Positions 11,616-23,551 of a DNA stretch of 64,000 nt are shown piece by piece; within the stretch, counting starts at the first letter, position 1, and every line of letters starts with the position of its first letter. The position numbers and the translations under genes are program-made. The notes under the pieces were generated by a model, which saw only the letters and a program-made list of their open reading frames with translations, had not been told where the DNA came from and did not search any database. Location of the stretch: the NCBI GenBank assembly GCA_036768485.1, contig JAVLUZ010000142.1, positions 2,603,848 through 2,667,847 of the forward strand, written 5' to 3'. This stretch comes from Mermis nigrescens. Lineage: Eukaryota > Nematoda > Enoplea > Mermithida > Mermithidae.

Positions 11616-12690
11616 ATAAATATCCTTTTGTAGGTAAGGAAGACTAGTGGCTCGGTTTAAAGGTTTGTTGATCGAAATCGCGTTGATTTCAGCTACAATT
11701 TATTTCAAATTTTTGACAAAAATCGAACGATTTTCGGCACTTATTAGTTTGCGTGAATTTAAAGCAATTTTCAAATTTCAGCATTCCGCTTGGTATCTCT
11801 TTTTGAAAAAAAAACTAAATGTGACGAAATTTTATGTCCATACGCTTTTATGAACGGATTAACAATGTGTTTAAGAATTTTTTTGGAGTTGTGCACAAAA
11901 AATAATTCCGAATATGATCAGACATAGAAAATTGACGGAAAACTCAATTTTGCGCATTTTCGACTATATTCGAGTTTTCTGGAAAAATACATGTCTGTAA
12001 CGTCAATTTAAAAAATCGGGTTCACTACTGAGTTTTCTATAGATATTTAGCAGGATTTATGTTGTCAAAACCTCTGTTTTCCACAGATCCATAATATGTT
12101 TTGCTCCTTTTTATTTTCAATTTCAATTTTGTTATTTATCTCCAAGTAAAATAATTGTTTTAACTTCTCTTCATCTTATTCGTTTCAACCTTAAAAAAGG
12201 TAGGCGAGTTGAGCTTCCTTCTTTAAAAACGACGCCCAATTTTAATCCATTCGTACGTCAAACACGAATGAGAGCCTGCGCATTTTTGTAATTCCTAATC
12301 CGCCCTTTGTCCAAATTTTTATCTCCAAAAATTCACTTCATTGACGACGAACGCAATTCGTTTTTCTCGCCCACTTTCGTCAAAAAAATCGTGATAGCGC
12401 ACCATTGCGCTTATTTACGTCGCTTAATCACTCGCATATTTGCGTTATTTTCCATTTCTGGCCAATCGTTTTTATTCCATTAAAATTCCCGGGCGAAAAT
12501 GGCAGCAAATAAACGAAATTCGCGTTTAAAAACCGACGCACGCGACCATTTTTAATAAAATTTTCCACTCATATTCAATTATAGCGTCGACTGGAATGCG
12601 GATTATAATAATTTTTGGTCGTTTAAGCGCGGCGCAAATGATGAGCAAAAAATTTCATTTATGAATCGATCGATAAATCAATTATCATCA
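11616..12690. other. Unassigned stretch, locally richer in CpG
   Basis: No exon or transposon end was recognised. From about 12180 the sequence becomes less AT-rich and carries many CG dinucleotides (GCGCACCATTGCGC, GGCGCAAATG), unlike the flanking repeats, up to the E-box cluster. Confidence 0.3.
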
Positions 12691-12699
12691 GCTTAAGTG

Positions 12700-12845
12700 C
12701 GTTCATGGTCGCGTGATCGATTTAACGCGTCACGTGATCGACTGGACACATCACGTGATCACGCGCGTTGATTATCTCGTTTCGGTGCGTTGCGATAATT
12801 CCTCACTTTTCCGACGCAACTTTTCAAGTTGATGACGTCATCGCG
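12700..12845. promoter_or_regulatory. Candidate regulatory cluster: CACGTG E-boxes and a CRE
   Basis: Two TCACGTGATC palindromes, at about 12730 and 12752, are preceded by a GCGTGATCGA variant (about 12711) and followed by ATCACGCGCG. The spacing is near 20-24 bp. A perfect TGACGTCA (the CREB/ATF site) sits at 12833-12840. CACGTG is the binding core of bHLH factors. No adjacent exon is identified, so the target gene is unknown. The next ~780 bp show no gene. Confidence 0.45.
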
Positions 12846-13614
12846 TCCGTTCTGAATGATATACTTGTTCTATGTTTTATTTATATAAAATATAAGTATT
12901 TTATTAATATATGCTATTGACATAAATGATTGATTAGATTGAACACCGATTTATCAGTTTCAGAATTTGATCAATGTCTTACCGAATTCCAAAAATAAGG
13001 TTTTTGGTCTATGTCTGAATTGTTGTATTAATTCAATGCTATAGCCTGTTCCGTTCCAAACGGCCAATTTTGCGCTAAAGTCTTATTACTGTAATAGATT
13101 TTCACTGCACAAACGGCGTCTTAAATTACGCTTTCGTAACAAATGGTTGCTTTAAACTCTTCTTATTGATGTTCAATGTGCTTAGTTTGATTTGTGGCGC
13201 ATCTGACAGACTGTCGCTTACCAATCTAACCCGTTAAATGCTCCGTTACAATAATAAGCTGTTAAGCGGAAACGGGTCGTCTGGAATAGAACAGACTATA
13301 CTCGTAGTTAATCGTATGACTCGGCCGAAAGACGTTTCATTTATTCTTCTTTCTGTTGTGTTGTGCGTCATCGTTTTTCCGACTTTCTCAATATATTGCA
13401 TTACATTTAAAGTTAAGTCATCCATCGCTCGTCAGTGTGAATCCTACTATTTCACAAGTTGAACAGTCCTTCAAGTTTTGGATAAAAGATCGAGAAAGTA
13501 TCCATCAAAACTTCAAATATGATCTGATGTTTCGGAGGACGATAAAAAATTGCCAAAAGAAGATTTCAACACGGAATGAGTCAACCAAAAGACGAGTATT
13601 TCCTTGTTCACAAG

Positions 13615-14052
13615 GGTCTTCAGCATTCATGATCGGATGGGGGAGGGGTTGGGGGTATTCTCCCCCCAGGAAAATTTTCATGCCCCTTAGAAATTTTTTT
13701 AACCCCCCTCCCTCAGAATACGGGATTTTTTTTGTAAAAGTTTCCGAAAATTTTTTGAAAATTCATAGAAAAGGTGCTTCCTAAGCGTGTTTAGCTATCT
13801 ATTTGCTGAAAAGTGTCAAATCTTCGGCGCTTCGCGCCATAGCACTCATATTTTGACTATATCAAGTTTAATTTGTTCGACTTTTGATTTTTCGAAATTT
13901 TTTCATGTTTTTATGTTCCAGAAAGATTGAGAATCGTCAGAAACGCCGAAAAACGATATTTTTGACGCTTACACCGGATTTTAAAGCCCAAAAAAGGCAC
14001 TTTAAAATTTCACCTTCCCCAGAATTCCCATGCTGTGCACGTCTGGTCTTCA
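13615..14052. mobile_element. Family B element, reverse orientation
   Basis: The body is 13623-14044 with the perfect duplication GGTCTTCA (13615-13622, 14045-14052). It carries the family B signature inverted: GGCGCTTCGCGCC at 13826-13838, TTTTTATGTTCCAGAAAG, CGTCAGAAACGCCGAAAAAC and the CCATGCTGTGCACGT end. Confidence 0.85.
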
Positions 14053-14989
14053 AAGGAAAAAATTAAACTCCTAACTTGTTGAAAATGTAAACTTCTAGAT
14101 AAGAGCCTGCGTAATTTAATTGTAGTTTGCCACGAGTAATTCTTAATTTTAGTGGAATTTTAAGACGCAGAAGGCATTCAAAATTATTTGATTCTAATTT
14201 CGTCTTTTTGTGAGAAGCCTTTTTGATGCATTGTTACGCGACTACAGCGAAAAACTTTGGAATACTGCGTAAAACGTGCTCAATCATGATAAAAATGTGG
14301 AAAATAATATAAAAAATAAAAAGAAGGTACGAGTAGAAGATAAAATTGAAATAAACTGAAAAATTGATTAGGAAATAAGATGACAGTAATGCTCAAGAAT
14401 GAAATAAAACTTGTTTGAATCAGTTATATTAAATGAAATAGCTGAGATTTAAGATTTATTATAATTTGTTGAGATTTTTCTCACACTTAATCACAAACAC
14501 TAAAGTTATATCACGGATCTACGATTCAATTTTGTAGCTTGTCATATTCTCACTTTTCTTGCCCTCAAAGTATATTGCATGTTGCTTACAGAACTATGTT
14601 GACCCCAGGCGGCGTCAGTGGATTTATTATTCTTTAAAATTTCAAGCCGAAACGTATGGGATGCAGCAGGAATCAGCTGACTTAATGACGCTAAATATGT
14701 ACGCTGCCTTTTTAATGGAATTTTATGTAAAACAGCACTTGAAAATTCTGAACGCTAGAATAACTAAAATTACTGCTAGATTCTTATCATGCACATGACA
14801 TAAAATGAATGCCTTAGCTAAGAAATAATACGGCGCAAAGCGCCCATCCTCTCTTAAAACTACTTTAATGCACTAAAGAAACCGAAGCTGCTTGTGTCAA
14901 AAATATTGCTTAAGAAAAATGAATTTGATTAATTTAATTAATGAATTTAATAGAAAGATAATGCGTTGAGAATTTTATTTATTCTTCGG
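14053..14989. other. Unassigned stretch
   Basis: Contains an open segment at 14592-14796 after an AG (GCTTACAG ending 14591), but no recognisable domain or convincing donor. A GGCGCAAAGCGCC-like core is at 14831. Nothing else is supported. Confidence 0.25.
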
Positions 14990-15160
14990 CTGCAGTCAAG
15001 TCTTCGGCGCTTCGCGCCATAGCACTTATATTTTGACTATATCAAGTTTAATTTGTTCGAGCTTCTTTGTTTTTTTCAAAATATTTTCATGTTATTATGT
15101 TCTAGAAAGATTGAGAATCGTCAGAAATGCCGAAAAACGATATTTTTGACGCTTAATAGT
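14990..15160. mobile_element. Family B fragment
   Basis: Only the inner half is present: GGCGCTTCGCGCC at 15006-15018, then TATCAAGTTTAATTTGTTCG and CGATATTTTTGACGCTTA. It is very close to 13820-13970, so it is a recent partial copy or a local duplication. Confidence 0.7.
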
Positions 15161-15404
15161 TAGCATCGATTCATCGCTTGTTGTACCGCTAAGCTTACTC
15201 TAATTTTACAAATGTGTATATACATAAATGGCAAACTCTTCTACAATAAAGCAACAAAAGAAAAAATTTTCAACCTTCTTTCGGTGAAATAAGCGGCTTG
15301 AATGCGAGGAAAATCGAAAATCTTCTGCAACAGTTGAAAAGGACTAGAAAATGTGAATTAATGTAGTTTTTACGCTAGTCCATCATTTTTATGAGTATTC
15401 GAGG

Positions 15405-15635
15405 CAGACATGTAACGGCTTGAAATTTCGGTTGGGGGTCTTCGGCCATTTTTAGGGGGGAGTGACCTCCGGATTTTCAGCCAAAATCGGTTAAAACGCC
15501 TGGAAACGTTCACAAAATTCAATTTTTTCCAAAAATCGGGGGGTCAAGAAATTTTCTGGCTTTGGGAGGATGGGGGGACGGCCAACTTTGGGTTGGAGGA
15601 TCCCCTATTAAACGTATAATGTGAGGTCACTTTGG
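15405..15635. mobile_element. Family C element
   Basis: Starts ACATGTAACGGCTTGAAATT and shows the family C order: GGCCATTTTTAGGGGGG, TGACCTCC, AAAACGCC, GGGGGGTCAAGAAATTTTC, GATGGGGGGACGG, GGATCCCC. No target duplication was identified. Confidence 0.6.
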
Positions 15636-15639
15636 CTCA

Positions 15640-16397
15640 ATATACCTCCAGCCAGACCGACCATGCTTTACACATATCATCATGCATATAGCTTATAGCG
15701 TTAAACAAAGGCTGGCAAAATCAGATACAAGAAGTTAAAATTCAAAAATTTGAAATTTTTTGATTTATAAAAACAATTTTTTGAGATAAGTATCACAAGG
15801 GGGTTGAATGAAGGATTTGAAAGAGGTACTCATATATATAAATGAAGCAAAAACAGATCTAATTCATAGGAGCGATAAAAAAAAACAATAGCAATGCATA
15901 CATTAGTTAAATAATGAGCATATACTTGCTCTGTAGATTTGATTGAAGTTCTATTTAATCATTTTAATTGTATCATGCCTTGGAGCTGCGCAACAAATTT
16001 GGCCTTTTCTTCTATTTTTAGAAAAGTTTTCGCCCCCTGCGATTAAAAACTTGTTGCCTTTTCCATATATTTACTTTAGTATTATATTAGCTATTTAACC
16101 TTTTTTAGCCATTTCCTCTCTTAAGTTAAGCTCCTGCTTATTTGTCGCGCACAAGTTGTAATTTCAACAATGGCCCGATTTATCACGCGTCGAAATTTCG
16201 AGCTTCATGCTTTCATGACTCATTCATCGCCTCATAAATTTGGTGCGCCGGAAGTCTTGAAGGACTAACGCTACGCTTTTTAATTATCTATACGTCGGTA
16301 GCAAATAAACCATAATTCTTTTTTTCTCATTCTGACGCCTCATGCTCCGCGCTTGAAAATAAGCTAAGCTAACTATATATTCATTGCTCTCGGCTGC
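15640..16397. other. Unassigned stretch, possible 3' flank of the minus-strand gene
   Basis: No exon or element was recognised. It lies downstream of the stop codon of the minus-strand exon that follows and would hold its 3' UTR. I could not pick a convincing polyadenylation signal. Confidence 0.3.
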
Positions 16398-16577
16398 TCA
16401 AGCTTCATTCTTCGTTAGCTTAAGAGCCTGCGTTTCTGATAAGCTATCCGTGATGGAGCCATTATGCGTAATTGATATGGCCATTTCATAATCCCCCGGG
16501 TCGTCGAATTTGGGTTCCTTATCTTTCGAATTTTTCCTGGGAGAAGTCTTAGCTGCCACTTCTGCTTCTTCAGTTGG
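16398..16577 (-). CDS. Terminal coding exon of an unrecognised minus-strand gene
   Basis: On the minus strand an open segment of 59 codons ends in TGA at 16400-16398. It begins PTEEAEVAAKTSPRKNS, continues KDKEPKFDDPGDYEMAIS and ends LSETQALKLTKNEA. The charged composition, lack of low complexity and use of varied codons are unlike the surrounding repeat DNA, so it looks like a real hydrophilic C-terminal tail. The start used here follows AG at 16579-16578. A stop lies a few codons upstream in frame, so the exon cannot extend much further, and an acceptor slightly inside (for example after GTGGCAG) is possible. The tract before it is weak in pyrimidines. Upstream exons were not found. The family is not recognised; it could be the cytoplasmic tail of a membrane protein, but that is only a guess. 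Confidence 0.5.
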   Translation of the reverse strand, partial: PTEEAEVAAKTSPRKNSKDKEPKFDDPGDYEMAISITHNGSITDSLSETQALKLTKNEA

Positions 16578-17116
16578 CTTACAGTATTTTTAGGCCAGTA
16601 AGCTTAAGCAGTGTGAAAGTTGAAGCTTAGAATTTTTGGAGTTGAGTTTTCACTCGGTTTTAGTCTAGCTTTTTATTGCTGCACGGTTGTCATTAAATAT
16701 ATTGCTGGCAAATACGTGCCTTATTCAGCAAAAAGTCGCGCTTGTTTTTTTGCCGATAAAAAGTTGAGTAAGCGATTTCTTTGATTTGAGGAAAAGCTTA
16801 AAGCAAATAAGATTCTTTCGATGCGTATGCATTATGACTAACGTTATCATCTTTTCGCGTGCAGTATACTTCGTAATTATTTTCTGTTAATAAAAAAGCT
16901 TATGCCGAAAACTTTTCAAATTATTGCCAAAAAAGGAAAAATCAATTTGGCACCTACTGTATTTGAAGGGTAAAACGTCGGACGAGCCATATATAAATTT
17001 TCGTTGCGTCAGAGTCGGCCTTCTTTCACCTCAAAACTTCTGATTTAAAGCCCCTCCTTGGTTATTGGGCACGACCTCGTTTAATTGGCACTAATTTTTA
17101 CCTTAGCTCATTTCAG

Positions 17117-17411
17117 GCCCGTATCCAGGATCCATTCAAGGGGGCGGACCCAACATGAATTGGTCTATATCACGAAAAATTCGTCGACATGGCTCTGAAA
17201 AACCGCGTTTTACGACGTTTCTCGAGATCATAAAATTCGAACTTTTTCTGAAAAAATTTTTTTGCACGCAAAAGGCTATAAAAAGTTTCATTTTTGGTTG
17301 CGCTTGGGCTAACATTTGATTTTCCTTCTTTCCGTGCCTTATCTTACTGCTCAAAATTTTTTTCTGGCCAAGGGGGGCGGCCGACCCCGCCTCCCCTAAA
17401 CACGGCCCTAA
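17117..17411. mobile_element. Family E element
   Basis: Starts CAGGCCCGTATCCAGGAT and ends CCTCCCCTAAACACGGCCC, imperfect inverted ends. It has the family interior (ACGACGTTTCTCGAGATC, GGCTATAAAAAG, TTTTCTGGCCAAGG). No duplication is visible. Confidence 0.6.
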
Positions 17412-17744
17412 GCCTAACCATTTTTTGGTTATTTACTCGCCCTTTCTTGTTCAAAAGAGGTCTATTGTCCGGTCCTATCCCTCAAGAATGACGGGCTACC
17501 GAACTCAAATTTCAGTCCGTATATAAATGCTGATTGATAAAAAGCAGAGGCGATATGACCCTATATTTCTACATGACCCTATATTTCTGAATTATATCGG
17601 AACATGCTTTCTCCGTTAAGTTGATTAGATTTGATTTTTCGTAAAAAATTATATACTCAATAGGCTGTAAAAGTGGCGTTTTTGGTACTGCTACGAGCTA
17701 ATAAAGAATAACGATCCTCGACGCGAAGCATCGAAAAAGGACTC

Positions 17745-18072
17745 AGCTCAACGTAAATTGGTTCATATCTCGGAAAATTCGTCAGGTTAGCTTGCGAAAA
17801 TCACATTTTCCGGCTTTTAGATAATAAAATTTGAACTTATTGAGGAAAAAAATTTTTCACTCAAAAAAGTGTCGTTTTTCTGTCAAACTTGAGCCAAAAC
17901 TATGGAAGATACTTCATCTGGTGCGAAGCGTCGAAAATTTTAATATTTCACGCGAAATACCCGCAATTTTGCTTTCTTTTTTCCGGTATTATCTTACATT
18001 TCAAAATTTTTTTTCGGCCATGGGTCAGGGGACGCCCCCTCCCCGCCACCCCCTACCTAAATACGGTTCTGC
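17745..18072. mobile_element. Family E element (second copy)
   Basis: Repeats the layout of the previous copy: AACGTAAATTGGTTCATATC, GATAATAAAATTTGAAC, CTGGTGCGAAGCGTCG, TTTTTCGGCCATGG and a CCCCCTACCTAAATACGG end. A further 5' half-copy lies at 17540-17740, giving an apparent cluster. Confidence 0.55.
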
Positions 18073-18277
18073 TTCCATACCTTTTTCATACCTTTCAAAC
18101 ATTTTTGATTATAATGGGGCGTCCCTCTGCGTACGCTTATGATTACACCTGTCCTATTCCTTTCCCGCAGACCGCGGAATTTGATTTTTTTGCAATTTTT
18201 CGATGTCTGACGGCAGTCGTACGTTGATGATAAAGGTAAAAATCAAACTTCTCGCCCCTGCTATTTATTTTTTGGCC

Positions 18278-18473
18278 CGCATGTCCAGTGGCGGATCTAG
18301 GATTTTCCTAAGGGGGGGGTACTCCAAAGGGGGCGGAACCCTGACTTGGGCGGAAAAATTAGCCGTTTTAACCCGAAAATCGCTAAAAATCGCTCAAAAT
18401 GCTCAATTTTGCGCACTATTTTGGGCCAATGGGGGGCGGCCGCCCCCCCCTAAATCCTGCCCCTGCGCATGTC
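18278..18473. mobile_element. Family E short element with perfect duplication
   Basis: The body is 18286-18465 (180 bp), with ends CAGTGGCGGATCTAGGAT and AAATCCTGCCCCTG. The flanking duplication CGCATGTC is perfect at 18278-18285 and 18466-18473. The interior holds repeated CGCTAAAAATCGCTC and a GGGGGGCGGCCGCCCCCC palindrome. Confidence 0.85.
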
Positions 18474-21400
18474 TCATGAAAATTTTGGACTCTCTGCCCG
18501 GCCGCTTGAATAATTTAGCCGCTTTTATTTAACACTTTAATTCGCTCTTGATCTCGCTCGCATCTCTCTCTCATCAAGTACCTATCACATTTCCGTGCAC
18601 GTAATTGAAACCAATTTACGAATTTCATTCTTGACCGGGCCGGAATGCGTCATTTCTCGCCTAGGTATTTAGTCTCTAAAAACTCGCCCATTCACTGCGT
18701 GTACGATACGGATGCGTTCTTAGAACGTAATGCCTCTTGCAGTAACATTATATATATCTTACTTGAAAGAGATGCATTTTCTACGGTTTTGGCCGGAAAC
18801 CAGTTTTTCCCTAACCAACTGAACGGATCTAATATTATCTGTGCATCAATTAGATTGAATTAACGACAGTTTTGACTGATTACCGGTGATTCGTATAATT
18901 CACCTCATGTCGTCCTACACAATCTACTCTGTGCCATTCTCAATATTCTTCGGTTTGCATTACATAATATTTTTTACTTATTCCCGGCCTCTTGGTATTT
19001 GTTTGCCCGGAATTGAGAGTTTTTGACTGAACTATTAGGCCGGCTAAAGTTTAGAACTAGTAGCAGGGGCAAGTTCGATCAAGTGTTCTATTTTGAACAT
19101 TTTTCACATTTTTCGCTTCTCGAAATGAAATTCTCGTTAGTTTTGAACGCAATTTCAATAAAGTGGGTAGTTATTCGATGATTGAGCAGGTTCTGCTAAG
19201 TATGCAACCTCGTGGCTAGTCGTGCTTATTAATCCCGAAATACGAAAATGTCACTTTTGGGCGAAAATCGTTTTCTGACTTTCAACTAGCCTGTGTTTTT
19301 CAGGGCTTACTCTGGCTTTTCCGGCGAAAAATTCGGTCGCTGTCCCCTGGAAAATTTTCTGTTTGAATTATCAACAGACGGTTTTTTGCTCGTTATTCTG
19401 CAACTTCTGCTTTACATCTCTGAACCCGTCATTTTTCTTATCTTTTTTTCGCTTTTCAGTAAAATAATTTTCTTTTATCATAGATTAAAAATTGATAAAA
19501 ATACTGAAAAATAGCTCTAAATAGAAGGTCCCATGAGTTCATTCTTCAAGAAATAAGCCAATATTTCAGCTGAGAGAATCCAACTTTATGAAGCAAGTTT
19601 TAGAAGGTTTTTGTTCATGAAACGTGCATTTGTGATGGAGCAAATTTTTGTTAAAATCAGCAGAAATTTAGTTTTAGCGAAAAATGCAGCACTTGAAGAG
19701 AAAGCGAATCACAATATGATTTTTGCTAGTGCATCAATGAAAGTCACAAATTGACTTTGTTTTACCGCAATTTTGAGATCAAAAGGTAATCAGTGCCTAA
19801 GCTGCGACAAGATAAAAGTTGTTTTCTTACCCAAAGAAGTGAGGTATTTTTGAAAACTTTTCTAGAAAAGGTAGAAAAAGAAAGAAAAAAATGGTAACTT
19901 TCGAGTAAATTAAAAGAGAAGTTGCGTCCCATATGCAAAAGACTGCATGTTGATATCTCTTATACAAAAAAGTTATTAGGCAGCTAAAGCGAACTTTTGG
20001 GACAACCCTCGTACATGTATATACAGCATGGGAATGGGGGGTCAGCCTAAAATATTTTCAAAAGTACCTGTTTTTCGGGCTTAAATTCCATGAGTACACA
20101 TCAAAAACACTTTTTCGACCTTCAGACGAAGCTCGTTCCTTCTAGAATATGAAAACATCGAAAAATTTGAAAAAGTTTGAGTAAATAAACAAAATGTAGT
20201 CAAAAAATGAGTAAATGGTACGGAGCACCGAAAATTTGGCACCTCTGAGCCAAAATATAGGTAAAGAACGCTTTAAAAAGCACACTTTAACGATTGGTGG
20301 ATCTGCAGCCATTCTGCAGAGGGTCAGTGGACCTCTCCTCAGAATACGTATGGTGCTCTGCTCACCAAATCTTTTAAACCCGTTTCAGCTCGCTACCCTT
20401 TGAATTAAGTAAAAACGTAGGTGCCCCTTAATACGATTACGATGTAGCTGTATCGATTTTACTCGACTATTTTGTTATAATTTGACCAAATAAAGGAATT
20501 GGTTGCCTAGATTCAGTGACTGCAAAATTGTTTGAGGCTTTGCATCAATTTTCCATACCTATTTTTAAATTAGTCGCCGCTGACTAAGTGAAAAGGCATG
20601 CATTTTGGGTAAATAGCTGGGTAGAAGAGAAATAAAAAACGAGCCTGCTTGGCGTTTTTTTAAGGTTTGGTAAGCGAGTTTCGATCCAAGCCGTTGAACG
20701 TTTATTAAGTCGCACTGTAAATAAGCTGAGCTAGCTTTAGATGTCTAATACTAATAGCTTATATATGTCAAGATGTTGGGAATATGCAGTCGTAGGTAAA
20801 AGTCATTTAGTAGACGTAAGACCGGCTTCGTGCAAAAGATAAATCTGGGCAAATAACCGGGTTGCGGCGCCGTACTTTCTATATAAATTTATTACAATTG
20901 CAATTTGTTCGATAATTGAAGCACTACGCTATGAAGAATCTTGCTTGTCTTCATTCATAATAATACTTTTATTAATTTTAAATTGCTTCAAATTGTGTCC
21001 TCGCATCCACACAAAAAGTTCGCATATGTTTTCTTTCGTACATCTTATATTTATGCATGTCGATTTTAATCGCTTTGCGTTGCGTATAACATCGTGCAAT
21101 TTCTTGTAATAAAAACTTACATTAAGCCTTGTTTAAGCACTTTTCGCTGCTTTCAACCATAAATTTAAAAGGCTGTTTTTCGTTGTGCCTTAATTCCACT
21201 TCCAAATTTCTAGAGAAGCATATTAGCACGTTGCAACGGATTTCATCTTCTTTCGCTAATAAATGCATTGTTTTAACTCAAGAAATCAAAATCATTGTGA
21301 TAAATGTATAAAATGACATTCGCCTCATAAAGTAAACATTTTTTGGCCTATTCTTGCAGTTTGTGGATGTTTCAATGTCCATTCGAACGGCTGATTTTTC

Positions 21401-21800
21401 AATGCGCAAAATGTTGCTGCTTCCCTTAAATATCGGAGTATAAAAAATAAAGTAGGCTTTTGGTTATAACTGTTTTATTTTCTGAATACTACAAAGTTAT
21501 TCTTTCGCAAATCTTCCCATCTAGTAACTAATAAGACAGTCAGTAGCCTAGAAACAAAGGTCTATTTTGCAAAATTTCTTCAAAATTTATCCGAATTTTT
21601 CAATCTTAAAAATCACTTGATAAAAATTTACTCAATTGATCACTCACTAGTATTCATACTCGGTGCATGGCTGCGATCAACCAAGAATTCTGGTGCCTTT
21701 GATGCTTCATCAGGTGTTTTTTCTAGATTTTGCTTGTTTAATCGGTACTTCCCCGAAAAAATATGCAAACTGTCTCGTCTTAATATCGGCGATTTTGTAG
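18474..21800. other. Gene-poor stretch
   Basis: About 3.3 kb without a recognised exon. A diverged family B-like remnant is visible at 20017-20310 (CAGCATGGGAATGGGGGG, GAAAATTTGGCACCTCTGAGC, ACGCTTTAAAAAGCAC). The rest is AT-rich, with short frames that do not look like protein. Confidence 0.35.
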
Positions 21801-21923
21801 GAAAATTTACGGCCGAATATAAACGACCCTCTGATTAATCCTGCGGGCTTTATGTCTCTTGGTGTTTCCAGGAGCAATCCGCCTCGACCAAAGCACAAAA
21901 TGCGTTACTCAGCCAATGATCAA
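21801..21923 (+). CDS. Candidate exon, possible 5' coding exon of the RBMS/SUP-26-like gene
   Basis: A clean acceptor (GGCGATTTTGTAG, ending 21800) and donor (CAA then GTGAGC at 21924) frame an open 123-nt segment of 41 codons in phase 0. The encoded peptide starts ENLRPNINDPLINPAG, continues FMSLGVSRSNPPRP and ends KHKMRYSANDQ. It is rich in Asn, Pro and Ser, as are the N-terminal regions of RBMS/Shep proteins ahead of RRM1. It lies on the same strand, 4.3 kb upstream of the RRM1 exon. However, it ends in phase 0 and the RRM1 exon needs phase 1, so at least one more exon of length 3n+1 would have to lie between them. It could belong to another gene. Confidence 0.45.
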
Positions 21924-22243
21924 GTGAGCTTGCCTGATTTACAATTCGTATTTTTATTTATTCGCTGTATTCTCGGTTTGTGTAACTAGGTACTTATGCT
22001 CTTACATGATTTTTGTTTTTTCTTTTTTTCTAATTTTACTTGAATCTACATATATATGTTTCTTGTTTACATTCTGATTTTAATCAATGAGCTATGAAAC
22101 GGATTATTGGTTCGATCTCCTGAATGTTACGCGTTTCTTTGATTCTTTTATTTCTTATTTAAAACATTTCTCAATGCGCCTTCGTGTTCGACACTACTTA
22201 AATTATACATAATAGCTTATAATATATTGCGCCTTACATTCGT

Positions 22244-22920
22244 ACGTGTAACGTGAAAAGGCTCGAAATTCAGGTGAGGGGCTCCTCGGCCGCATTTAAG
22301 GGGGTTTTGACCTCCAGTTTTTGGCCGAAAATGGCAAAAAACCACCTGAAAATTGCAAAAAACGCAAGTTCTCCTCCTCAAAAATCGAGGGGAGCAGTGT
22401 TTTTTTTGTACAAGGTCCGTTTGTACATGTACAAAGATGGTCACTAAAAGTCTTTGTACATTTCGTACACACAAATTTCTGGGTACTATATTATGGTACA
22501 GTAGCGATTTTAGTGTGGCAAAAAGAGAGTTGAACGACCTTTGGTTACGTATTTTAGCAATTTCTAGGGTTCTGAGGGCAAACATCAGTAATAATCGTCT
22601 CGAAACGGCTCGAAGCGCCAAAAAATTTGGCATTTTTCCTTTTAAAATGCAATTTCTGAAATTATAAAGATATATCGAACACACAATTGCTCATTTCGGC
22701 GCGGAGCGCCGAGCATTTCTGCGAATTTCGAAACTTTTTTACAGTTTTTGTCTTCCAAAAAATCTTTGTACATGTACAAAGACGGTGCTCAAAAGTCTTT
22801 GTACATCGCAAAAAATCTTTGCCGAATACAAAAAAACCGTGGGGGGAGTCAAAAATTTTCTGACTTTGGGGAATGATGGACGACCAAGTGGAGAGGGGAT
22901 CCCACAACCCCTATTACGTG
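22244..22920. mobile_element. Composite family C and D element
   Basis: Family C sequence (AAGGCTCGAAATTCAGG, GGGGTTTTGACCTCC) opens the block, and family C sequence (GACTTTGGGGAATGATGG, GGGGATCCCACAACCCC) closes it. Between 22394 and 22860 is family D: TTTGTACATGTACAAAGA twice, AAAATCGCTACTGTACCA in complement, and a GGCGCGGAGCGCC core at about 22698. The two families are either nested or the parts of one larger element. Confidence 0.6.
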
Positions 22921-23551
22921 AGTGTTCCTATAATCTATTATAAAGTGATTATAAATGTGTAAGAATTAAGGCTTTCATGCATTTAGTTGAGGCTGGGTAT
23001 ACCCTGCACGAAGCCAATCGTCTCCATAAGATGTTTTTCCCGCCCGTTTTTGGTAAGAACTTAAGTCTTTTAGTGTTTTTTTATCATTTCTGGCCAAACA
23101 TAGAGGGTCATTTACCCTCCTTCCTAAAACGACCGTCTACCTTCCCAAAATCATGTAATTTTTGCAGTCCCCTCCCCGTCTGATTTCCGGCAGAATTTAA
23201 TTTTTCAGTTGCCTCCATCCATTTTTGGCTAAACTTAGTTGATAATCGACCCGATCCTCCTTCCCTTAAGGCCGATTGCCGAAAAATTATATCGTTCAAA
23301 TGCCAAACTCCCACATTGAACAAATTACTGCTTAATTTTAAATTAGTTACGCCGCACGGATTACCCTGAAACGAATGTAAAAAGGTTGAGATGAAGCGAT
23401 TGCTATAGGAAATATTTCTAAATAAATTTTCGTAAAACTTGAAAGAAGCTTTTTGATACGAAATTTTTTCTCGGAAACCGTCCTAAAACTATCCTCATGG
23501 AAACCGTCTTAAAACTATCCTCATATTCTATTTTCATTTCGTTAAAAGGCA

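Noticed and set aside
14559..14798. 79-codon frame after an AG dinucleotide
   Set aside because: No recognisable domain, no good donor, no neighbouring exon on the same strand.
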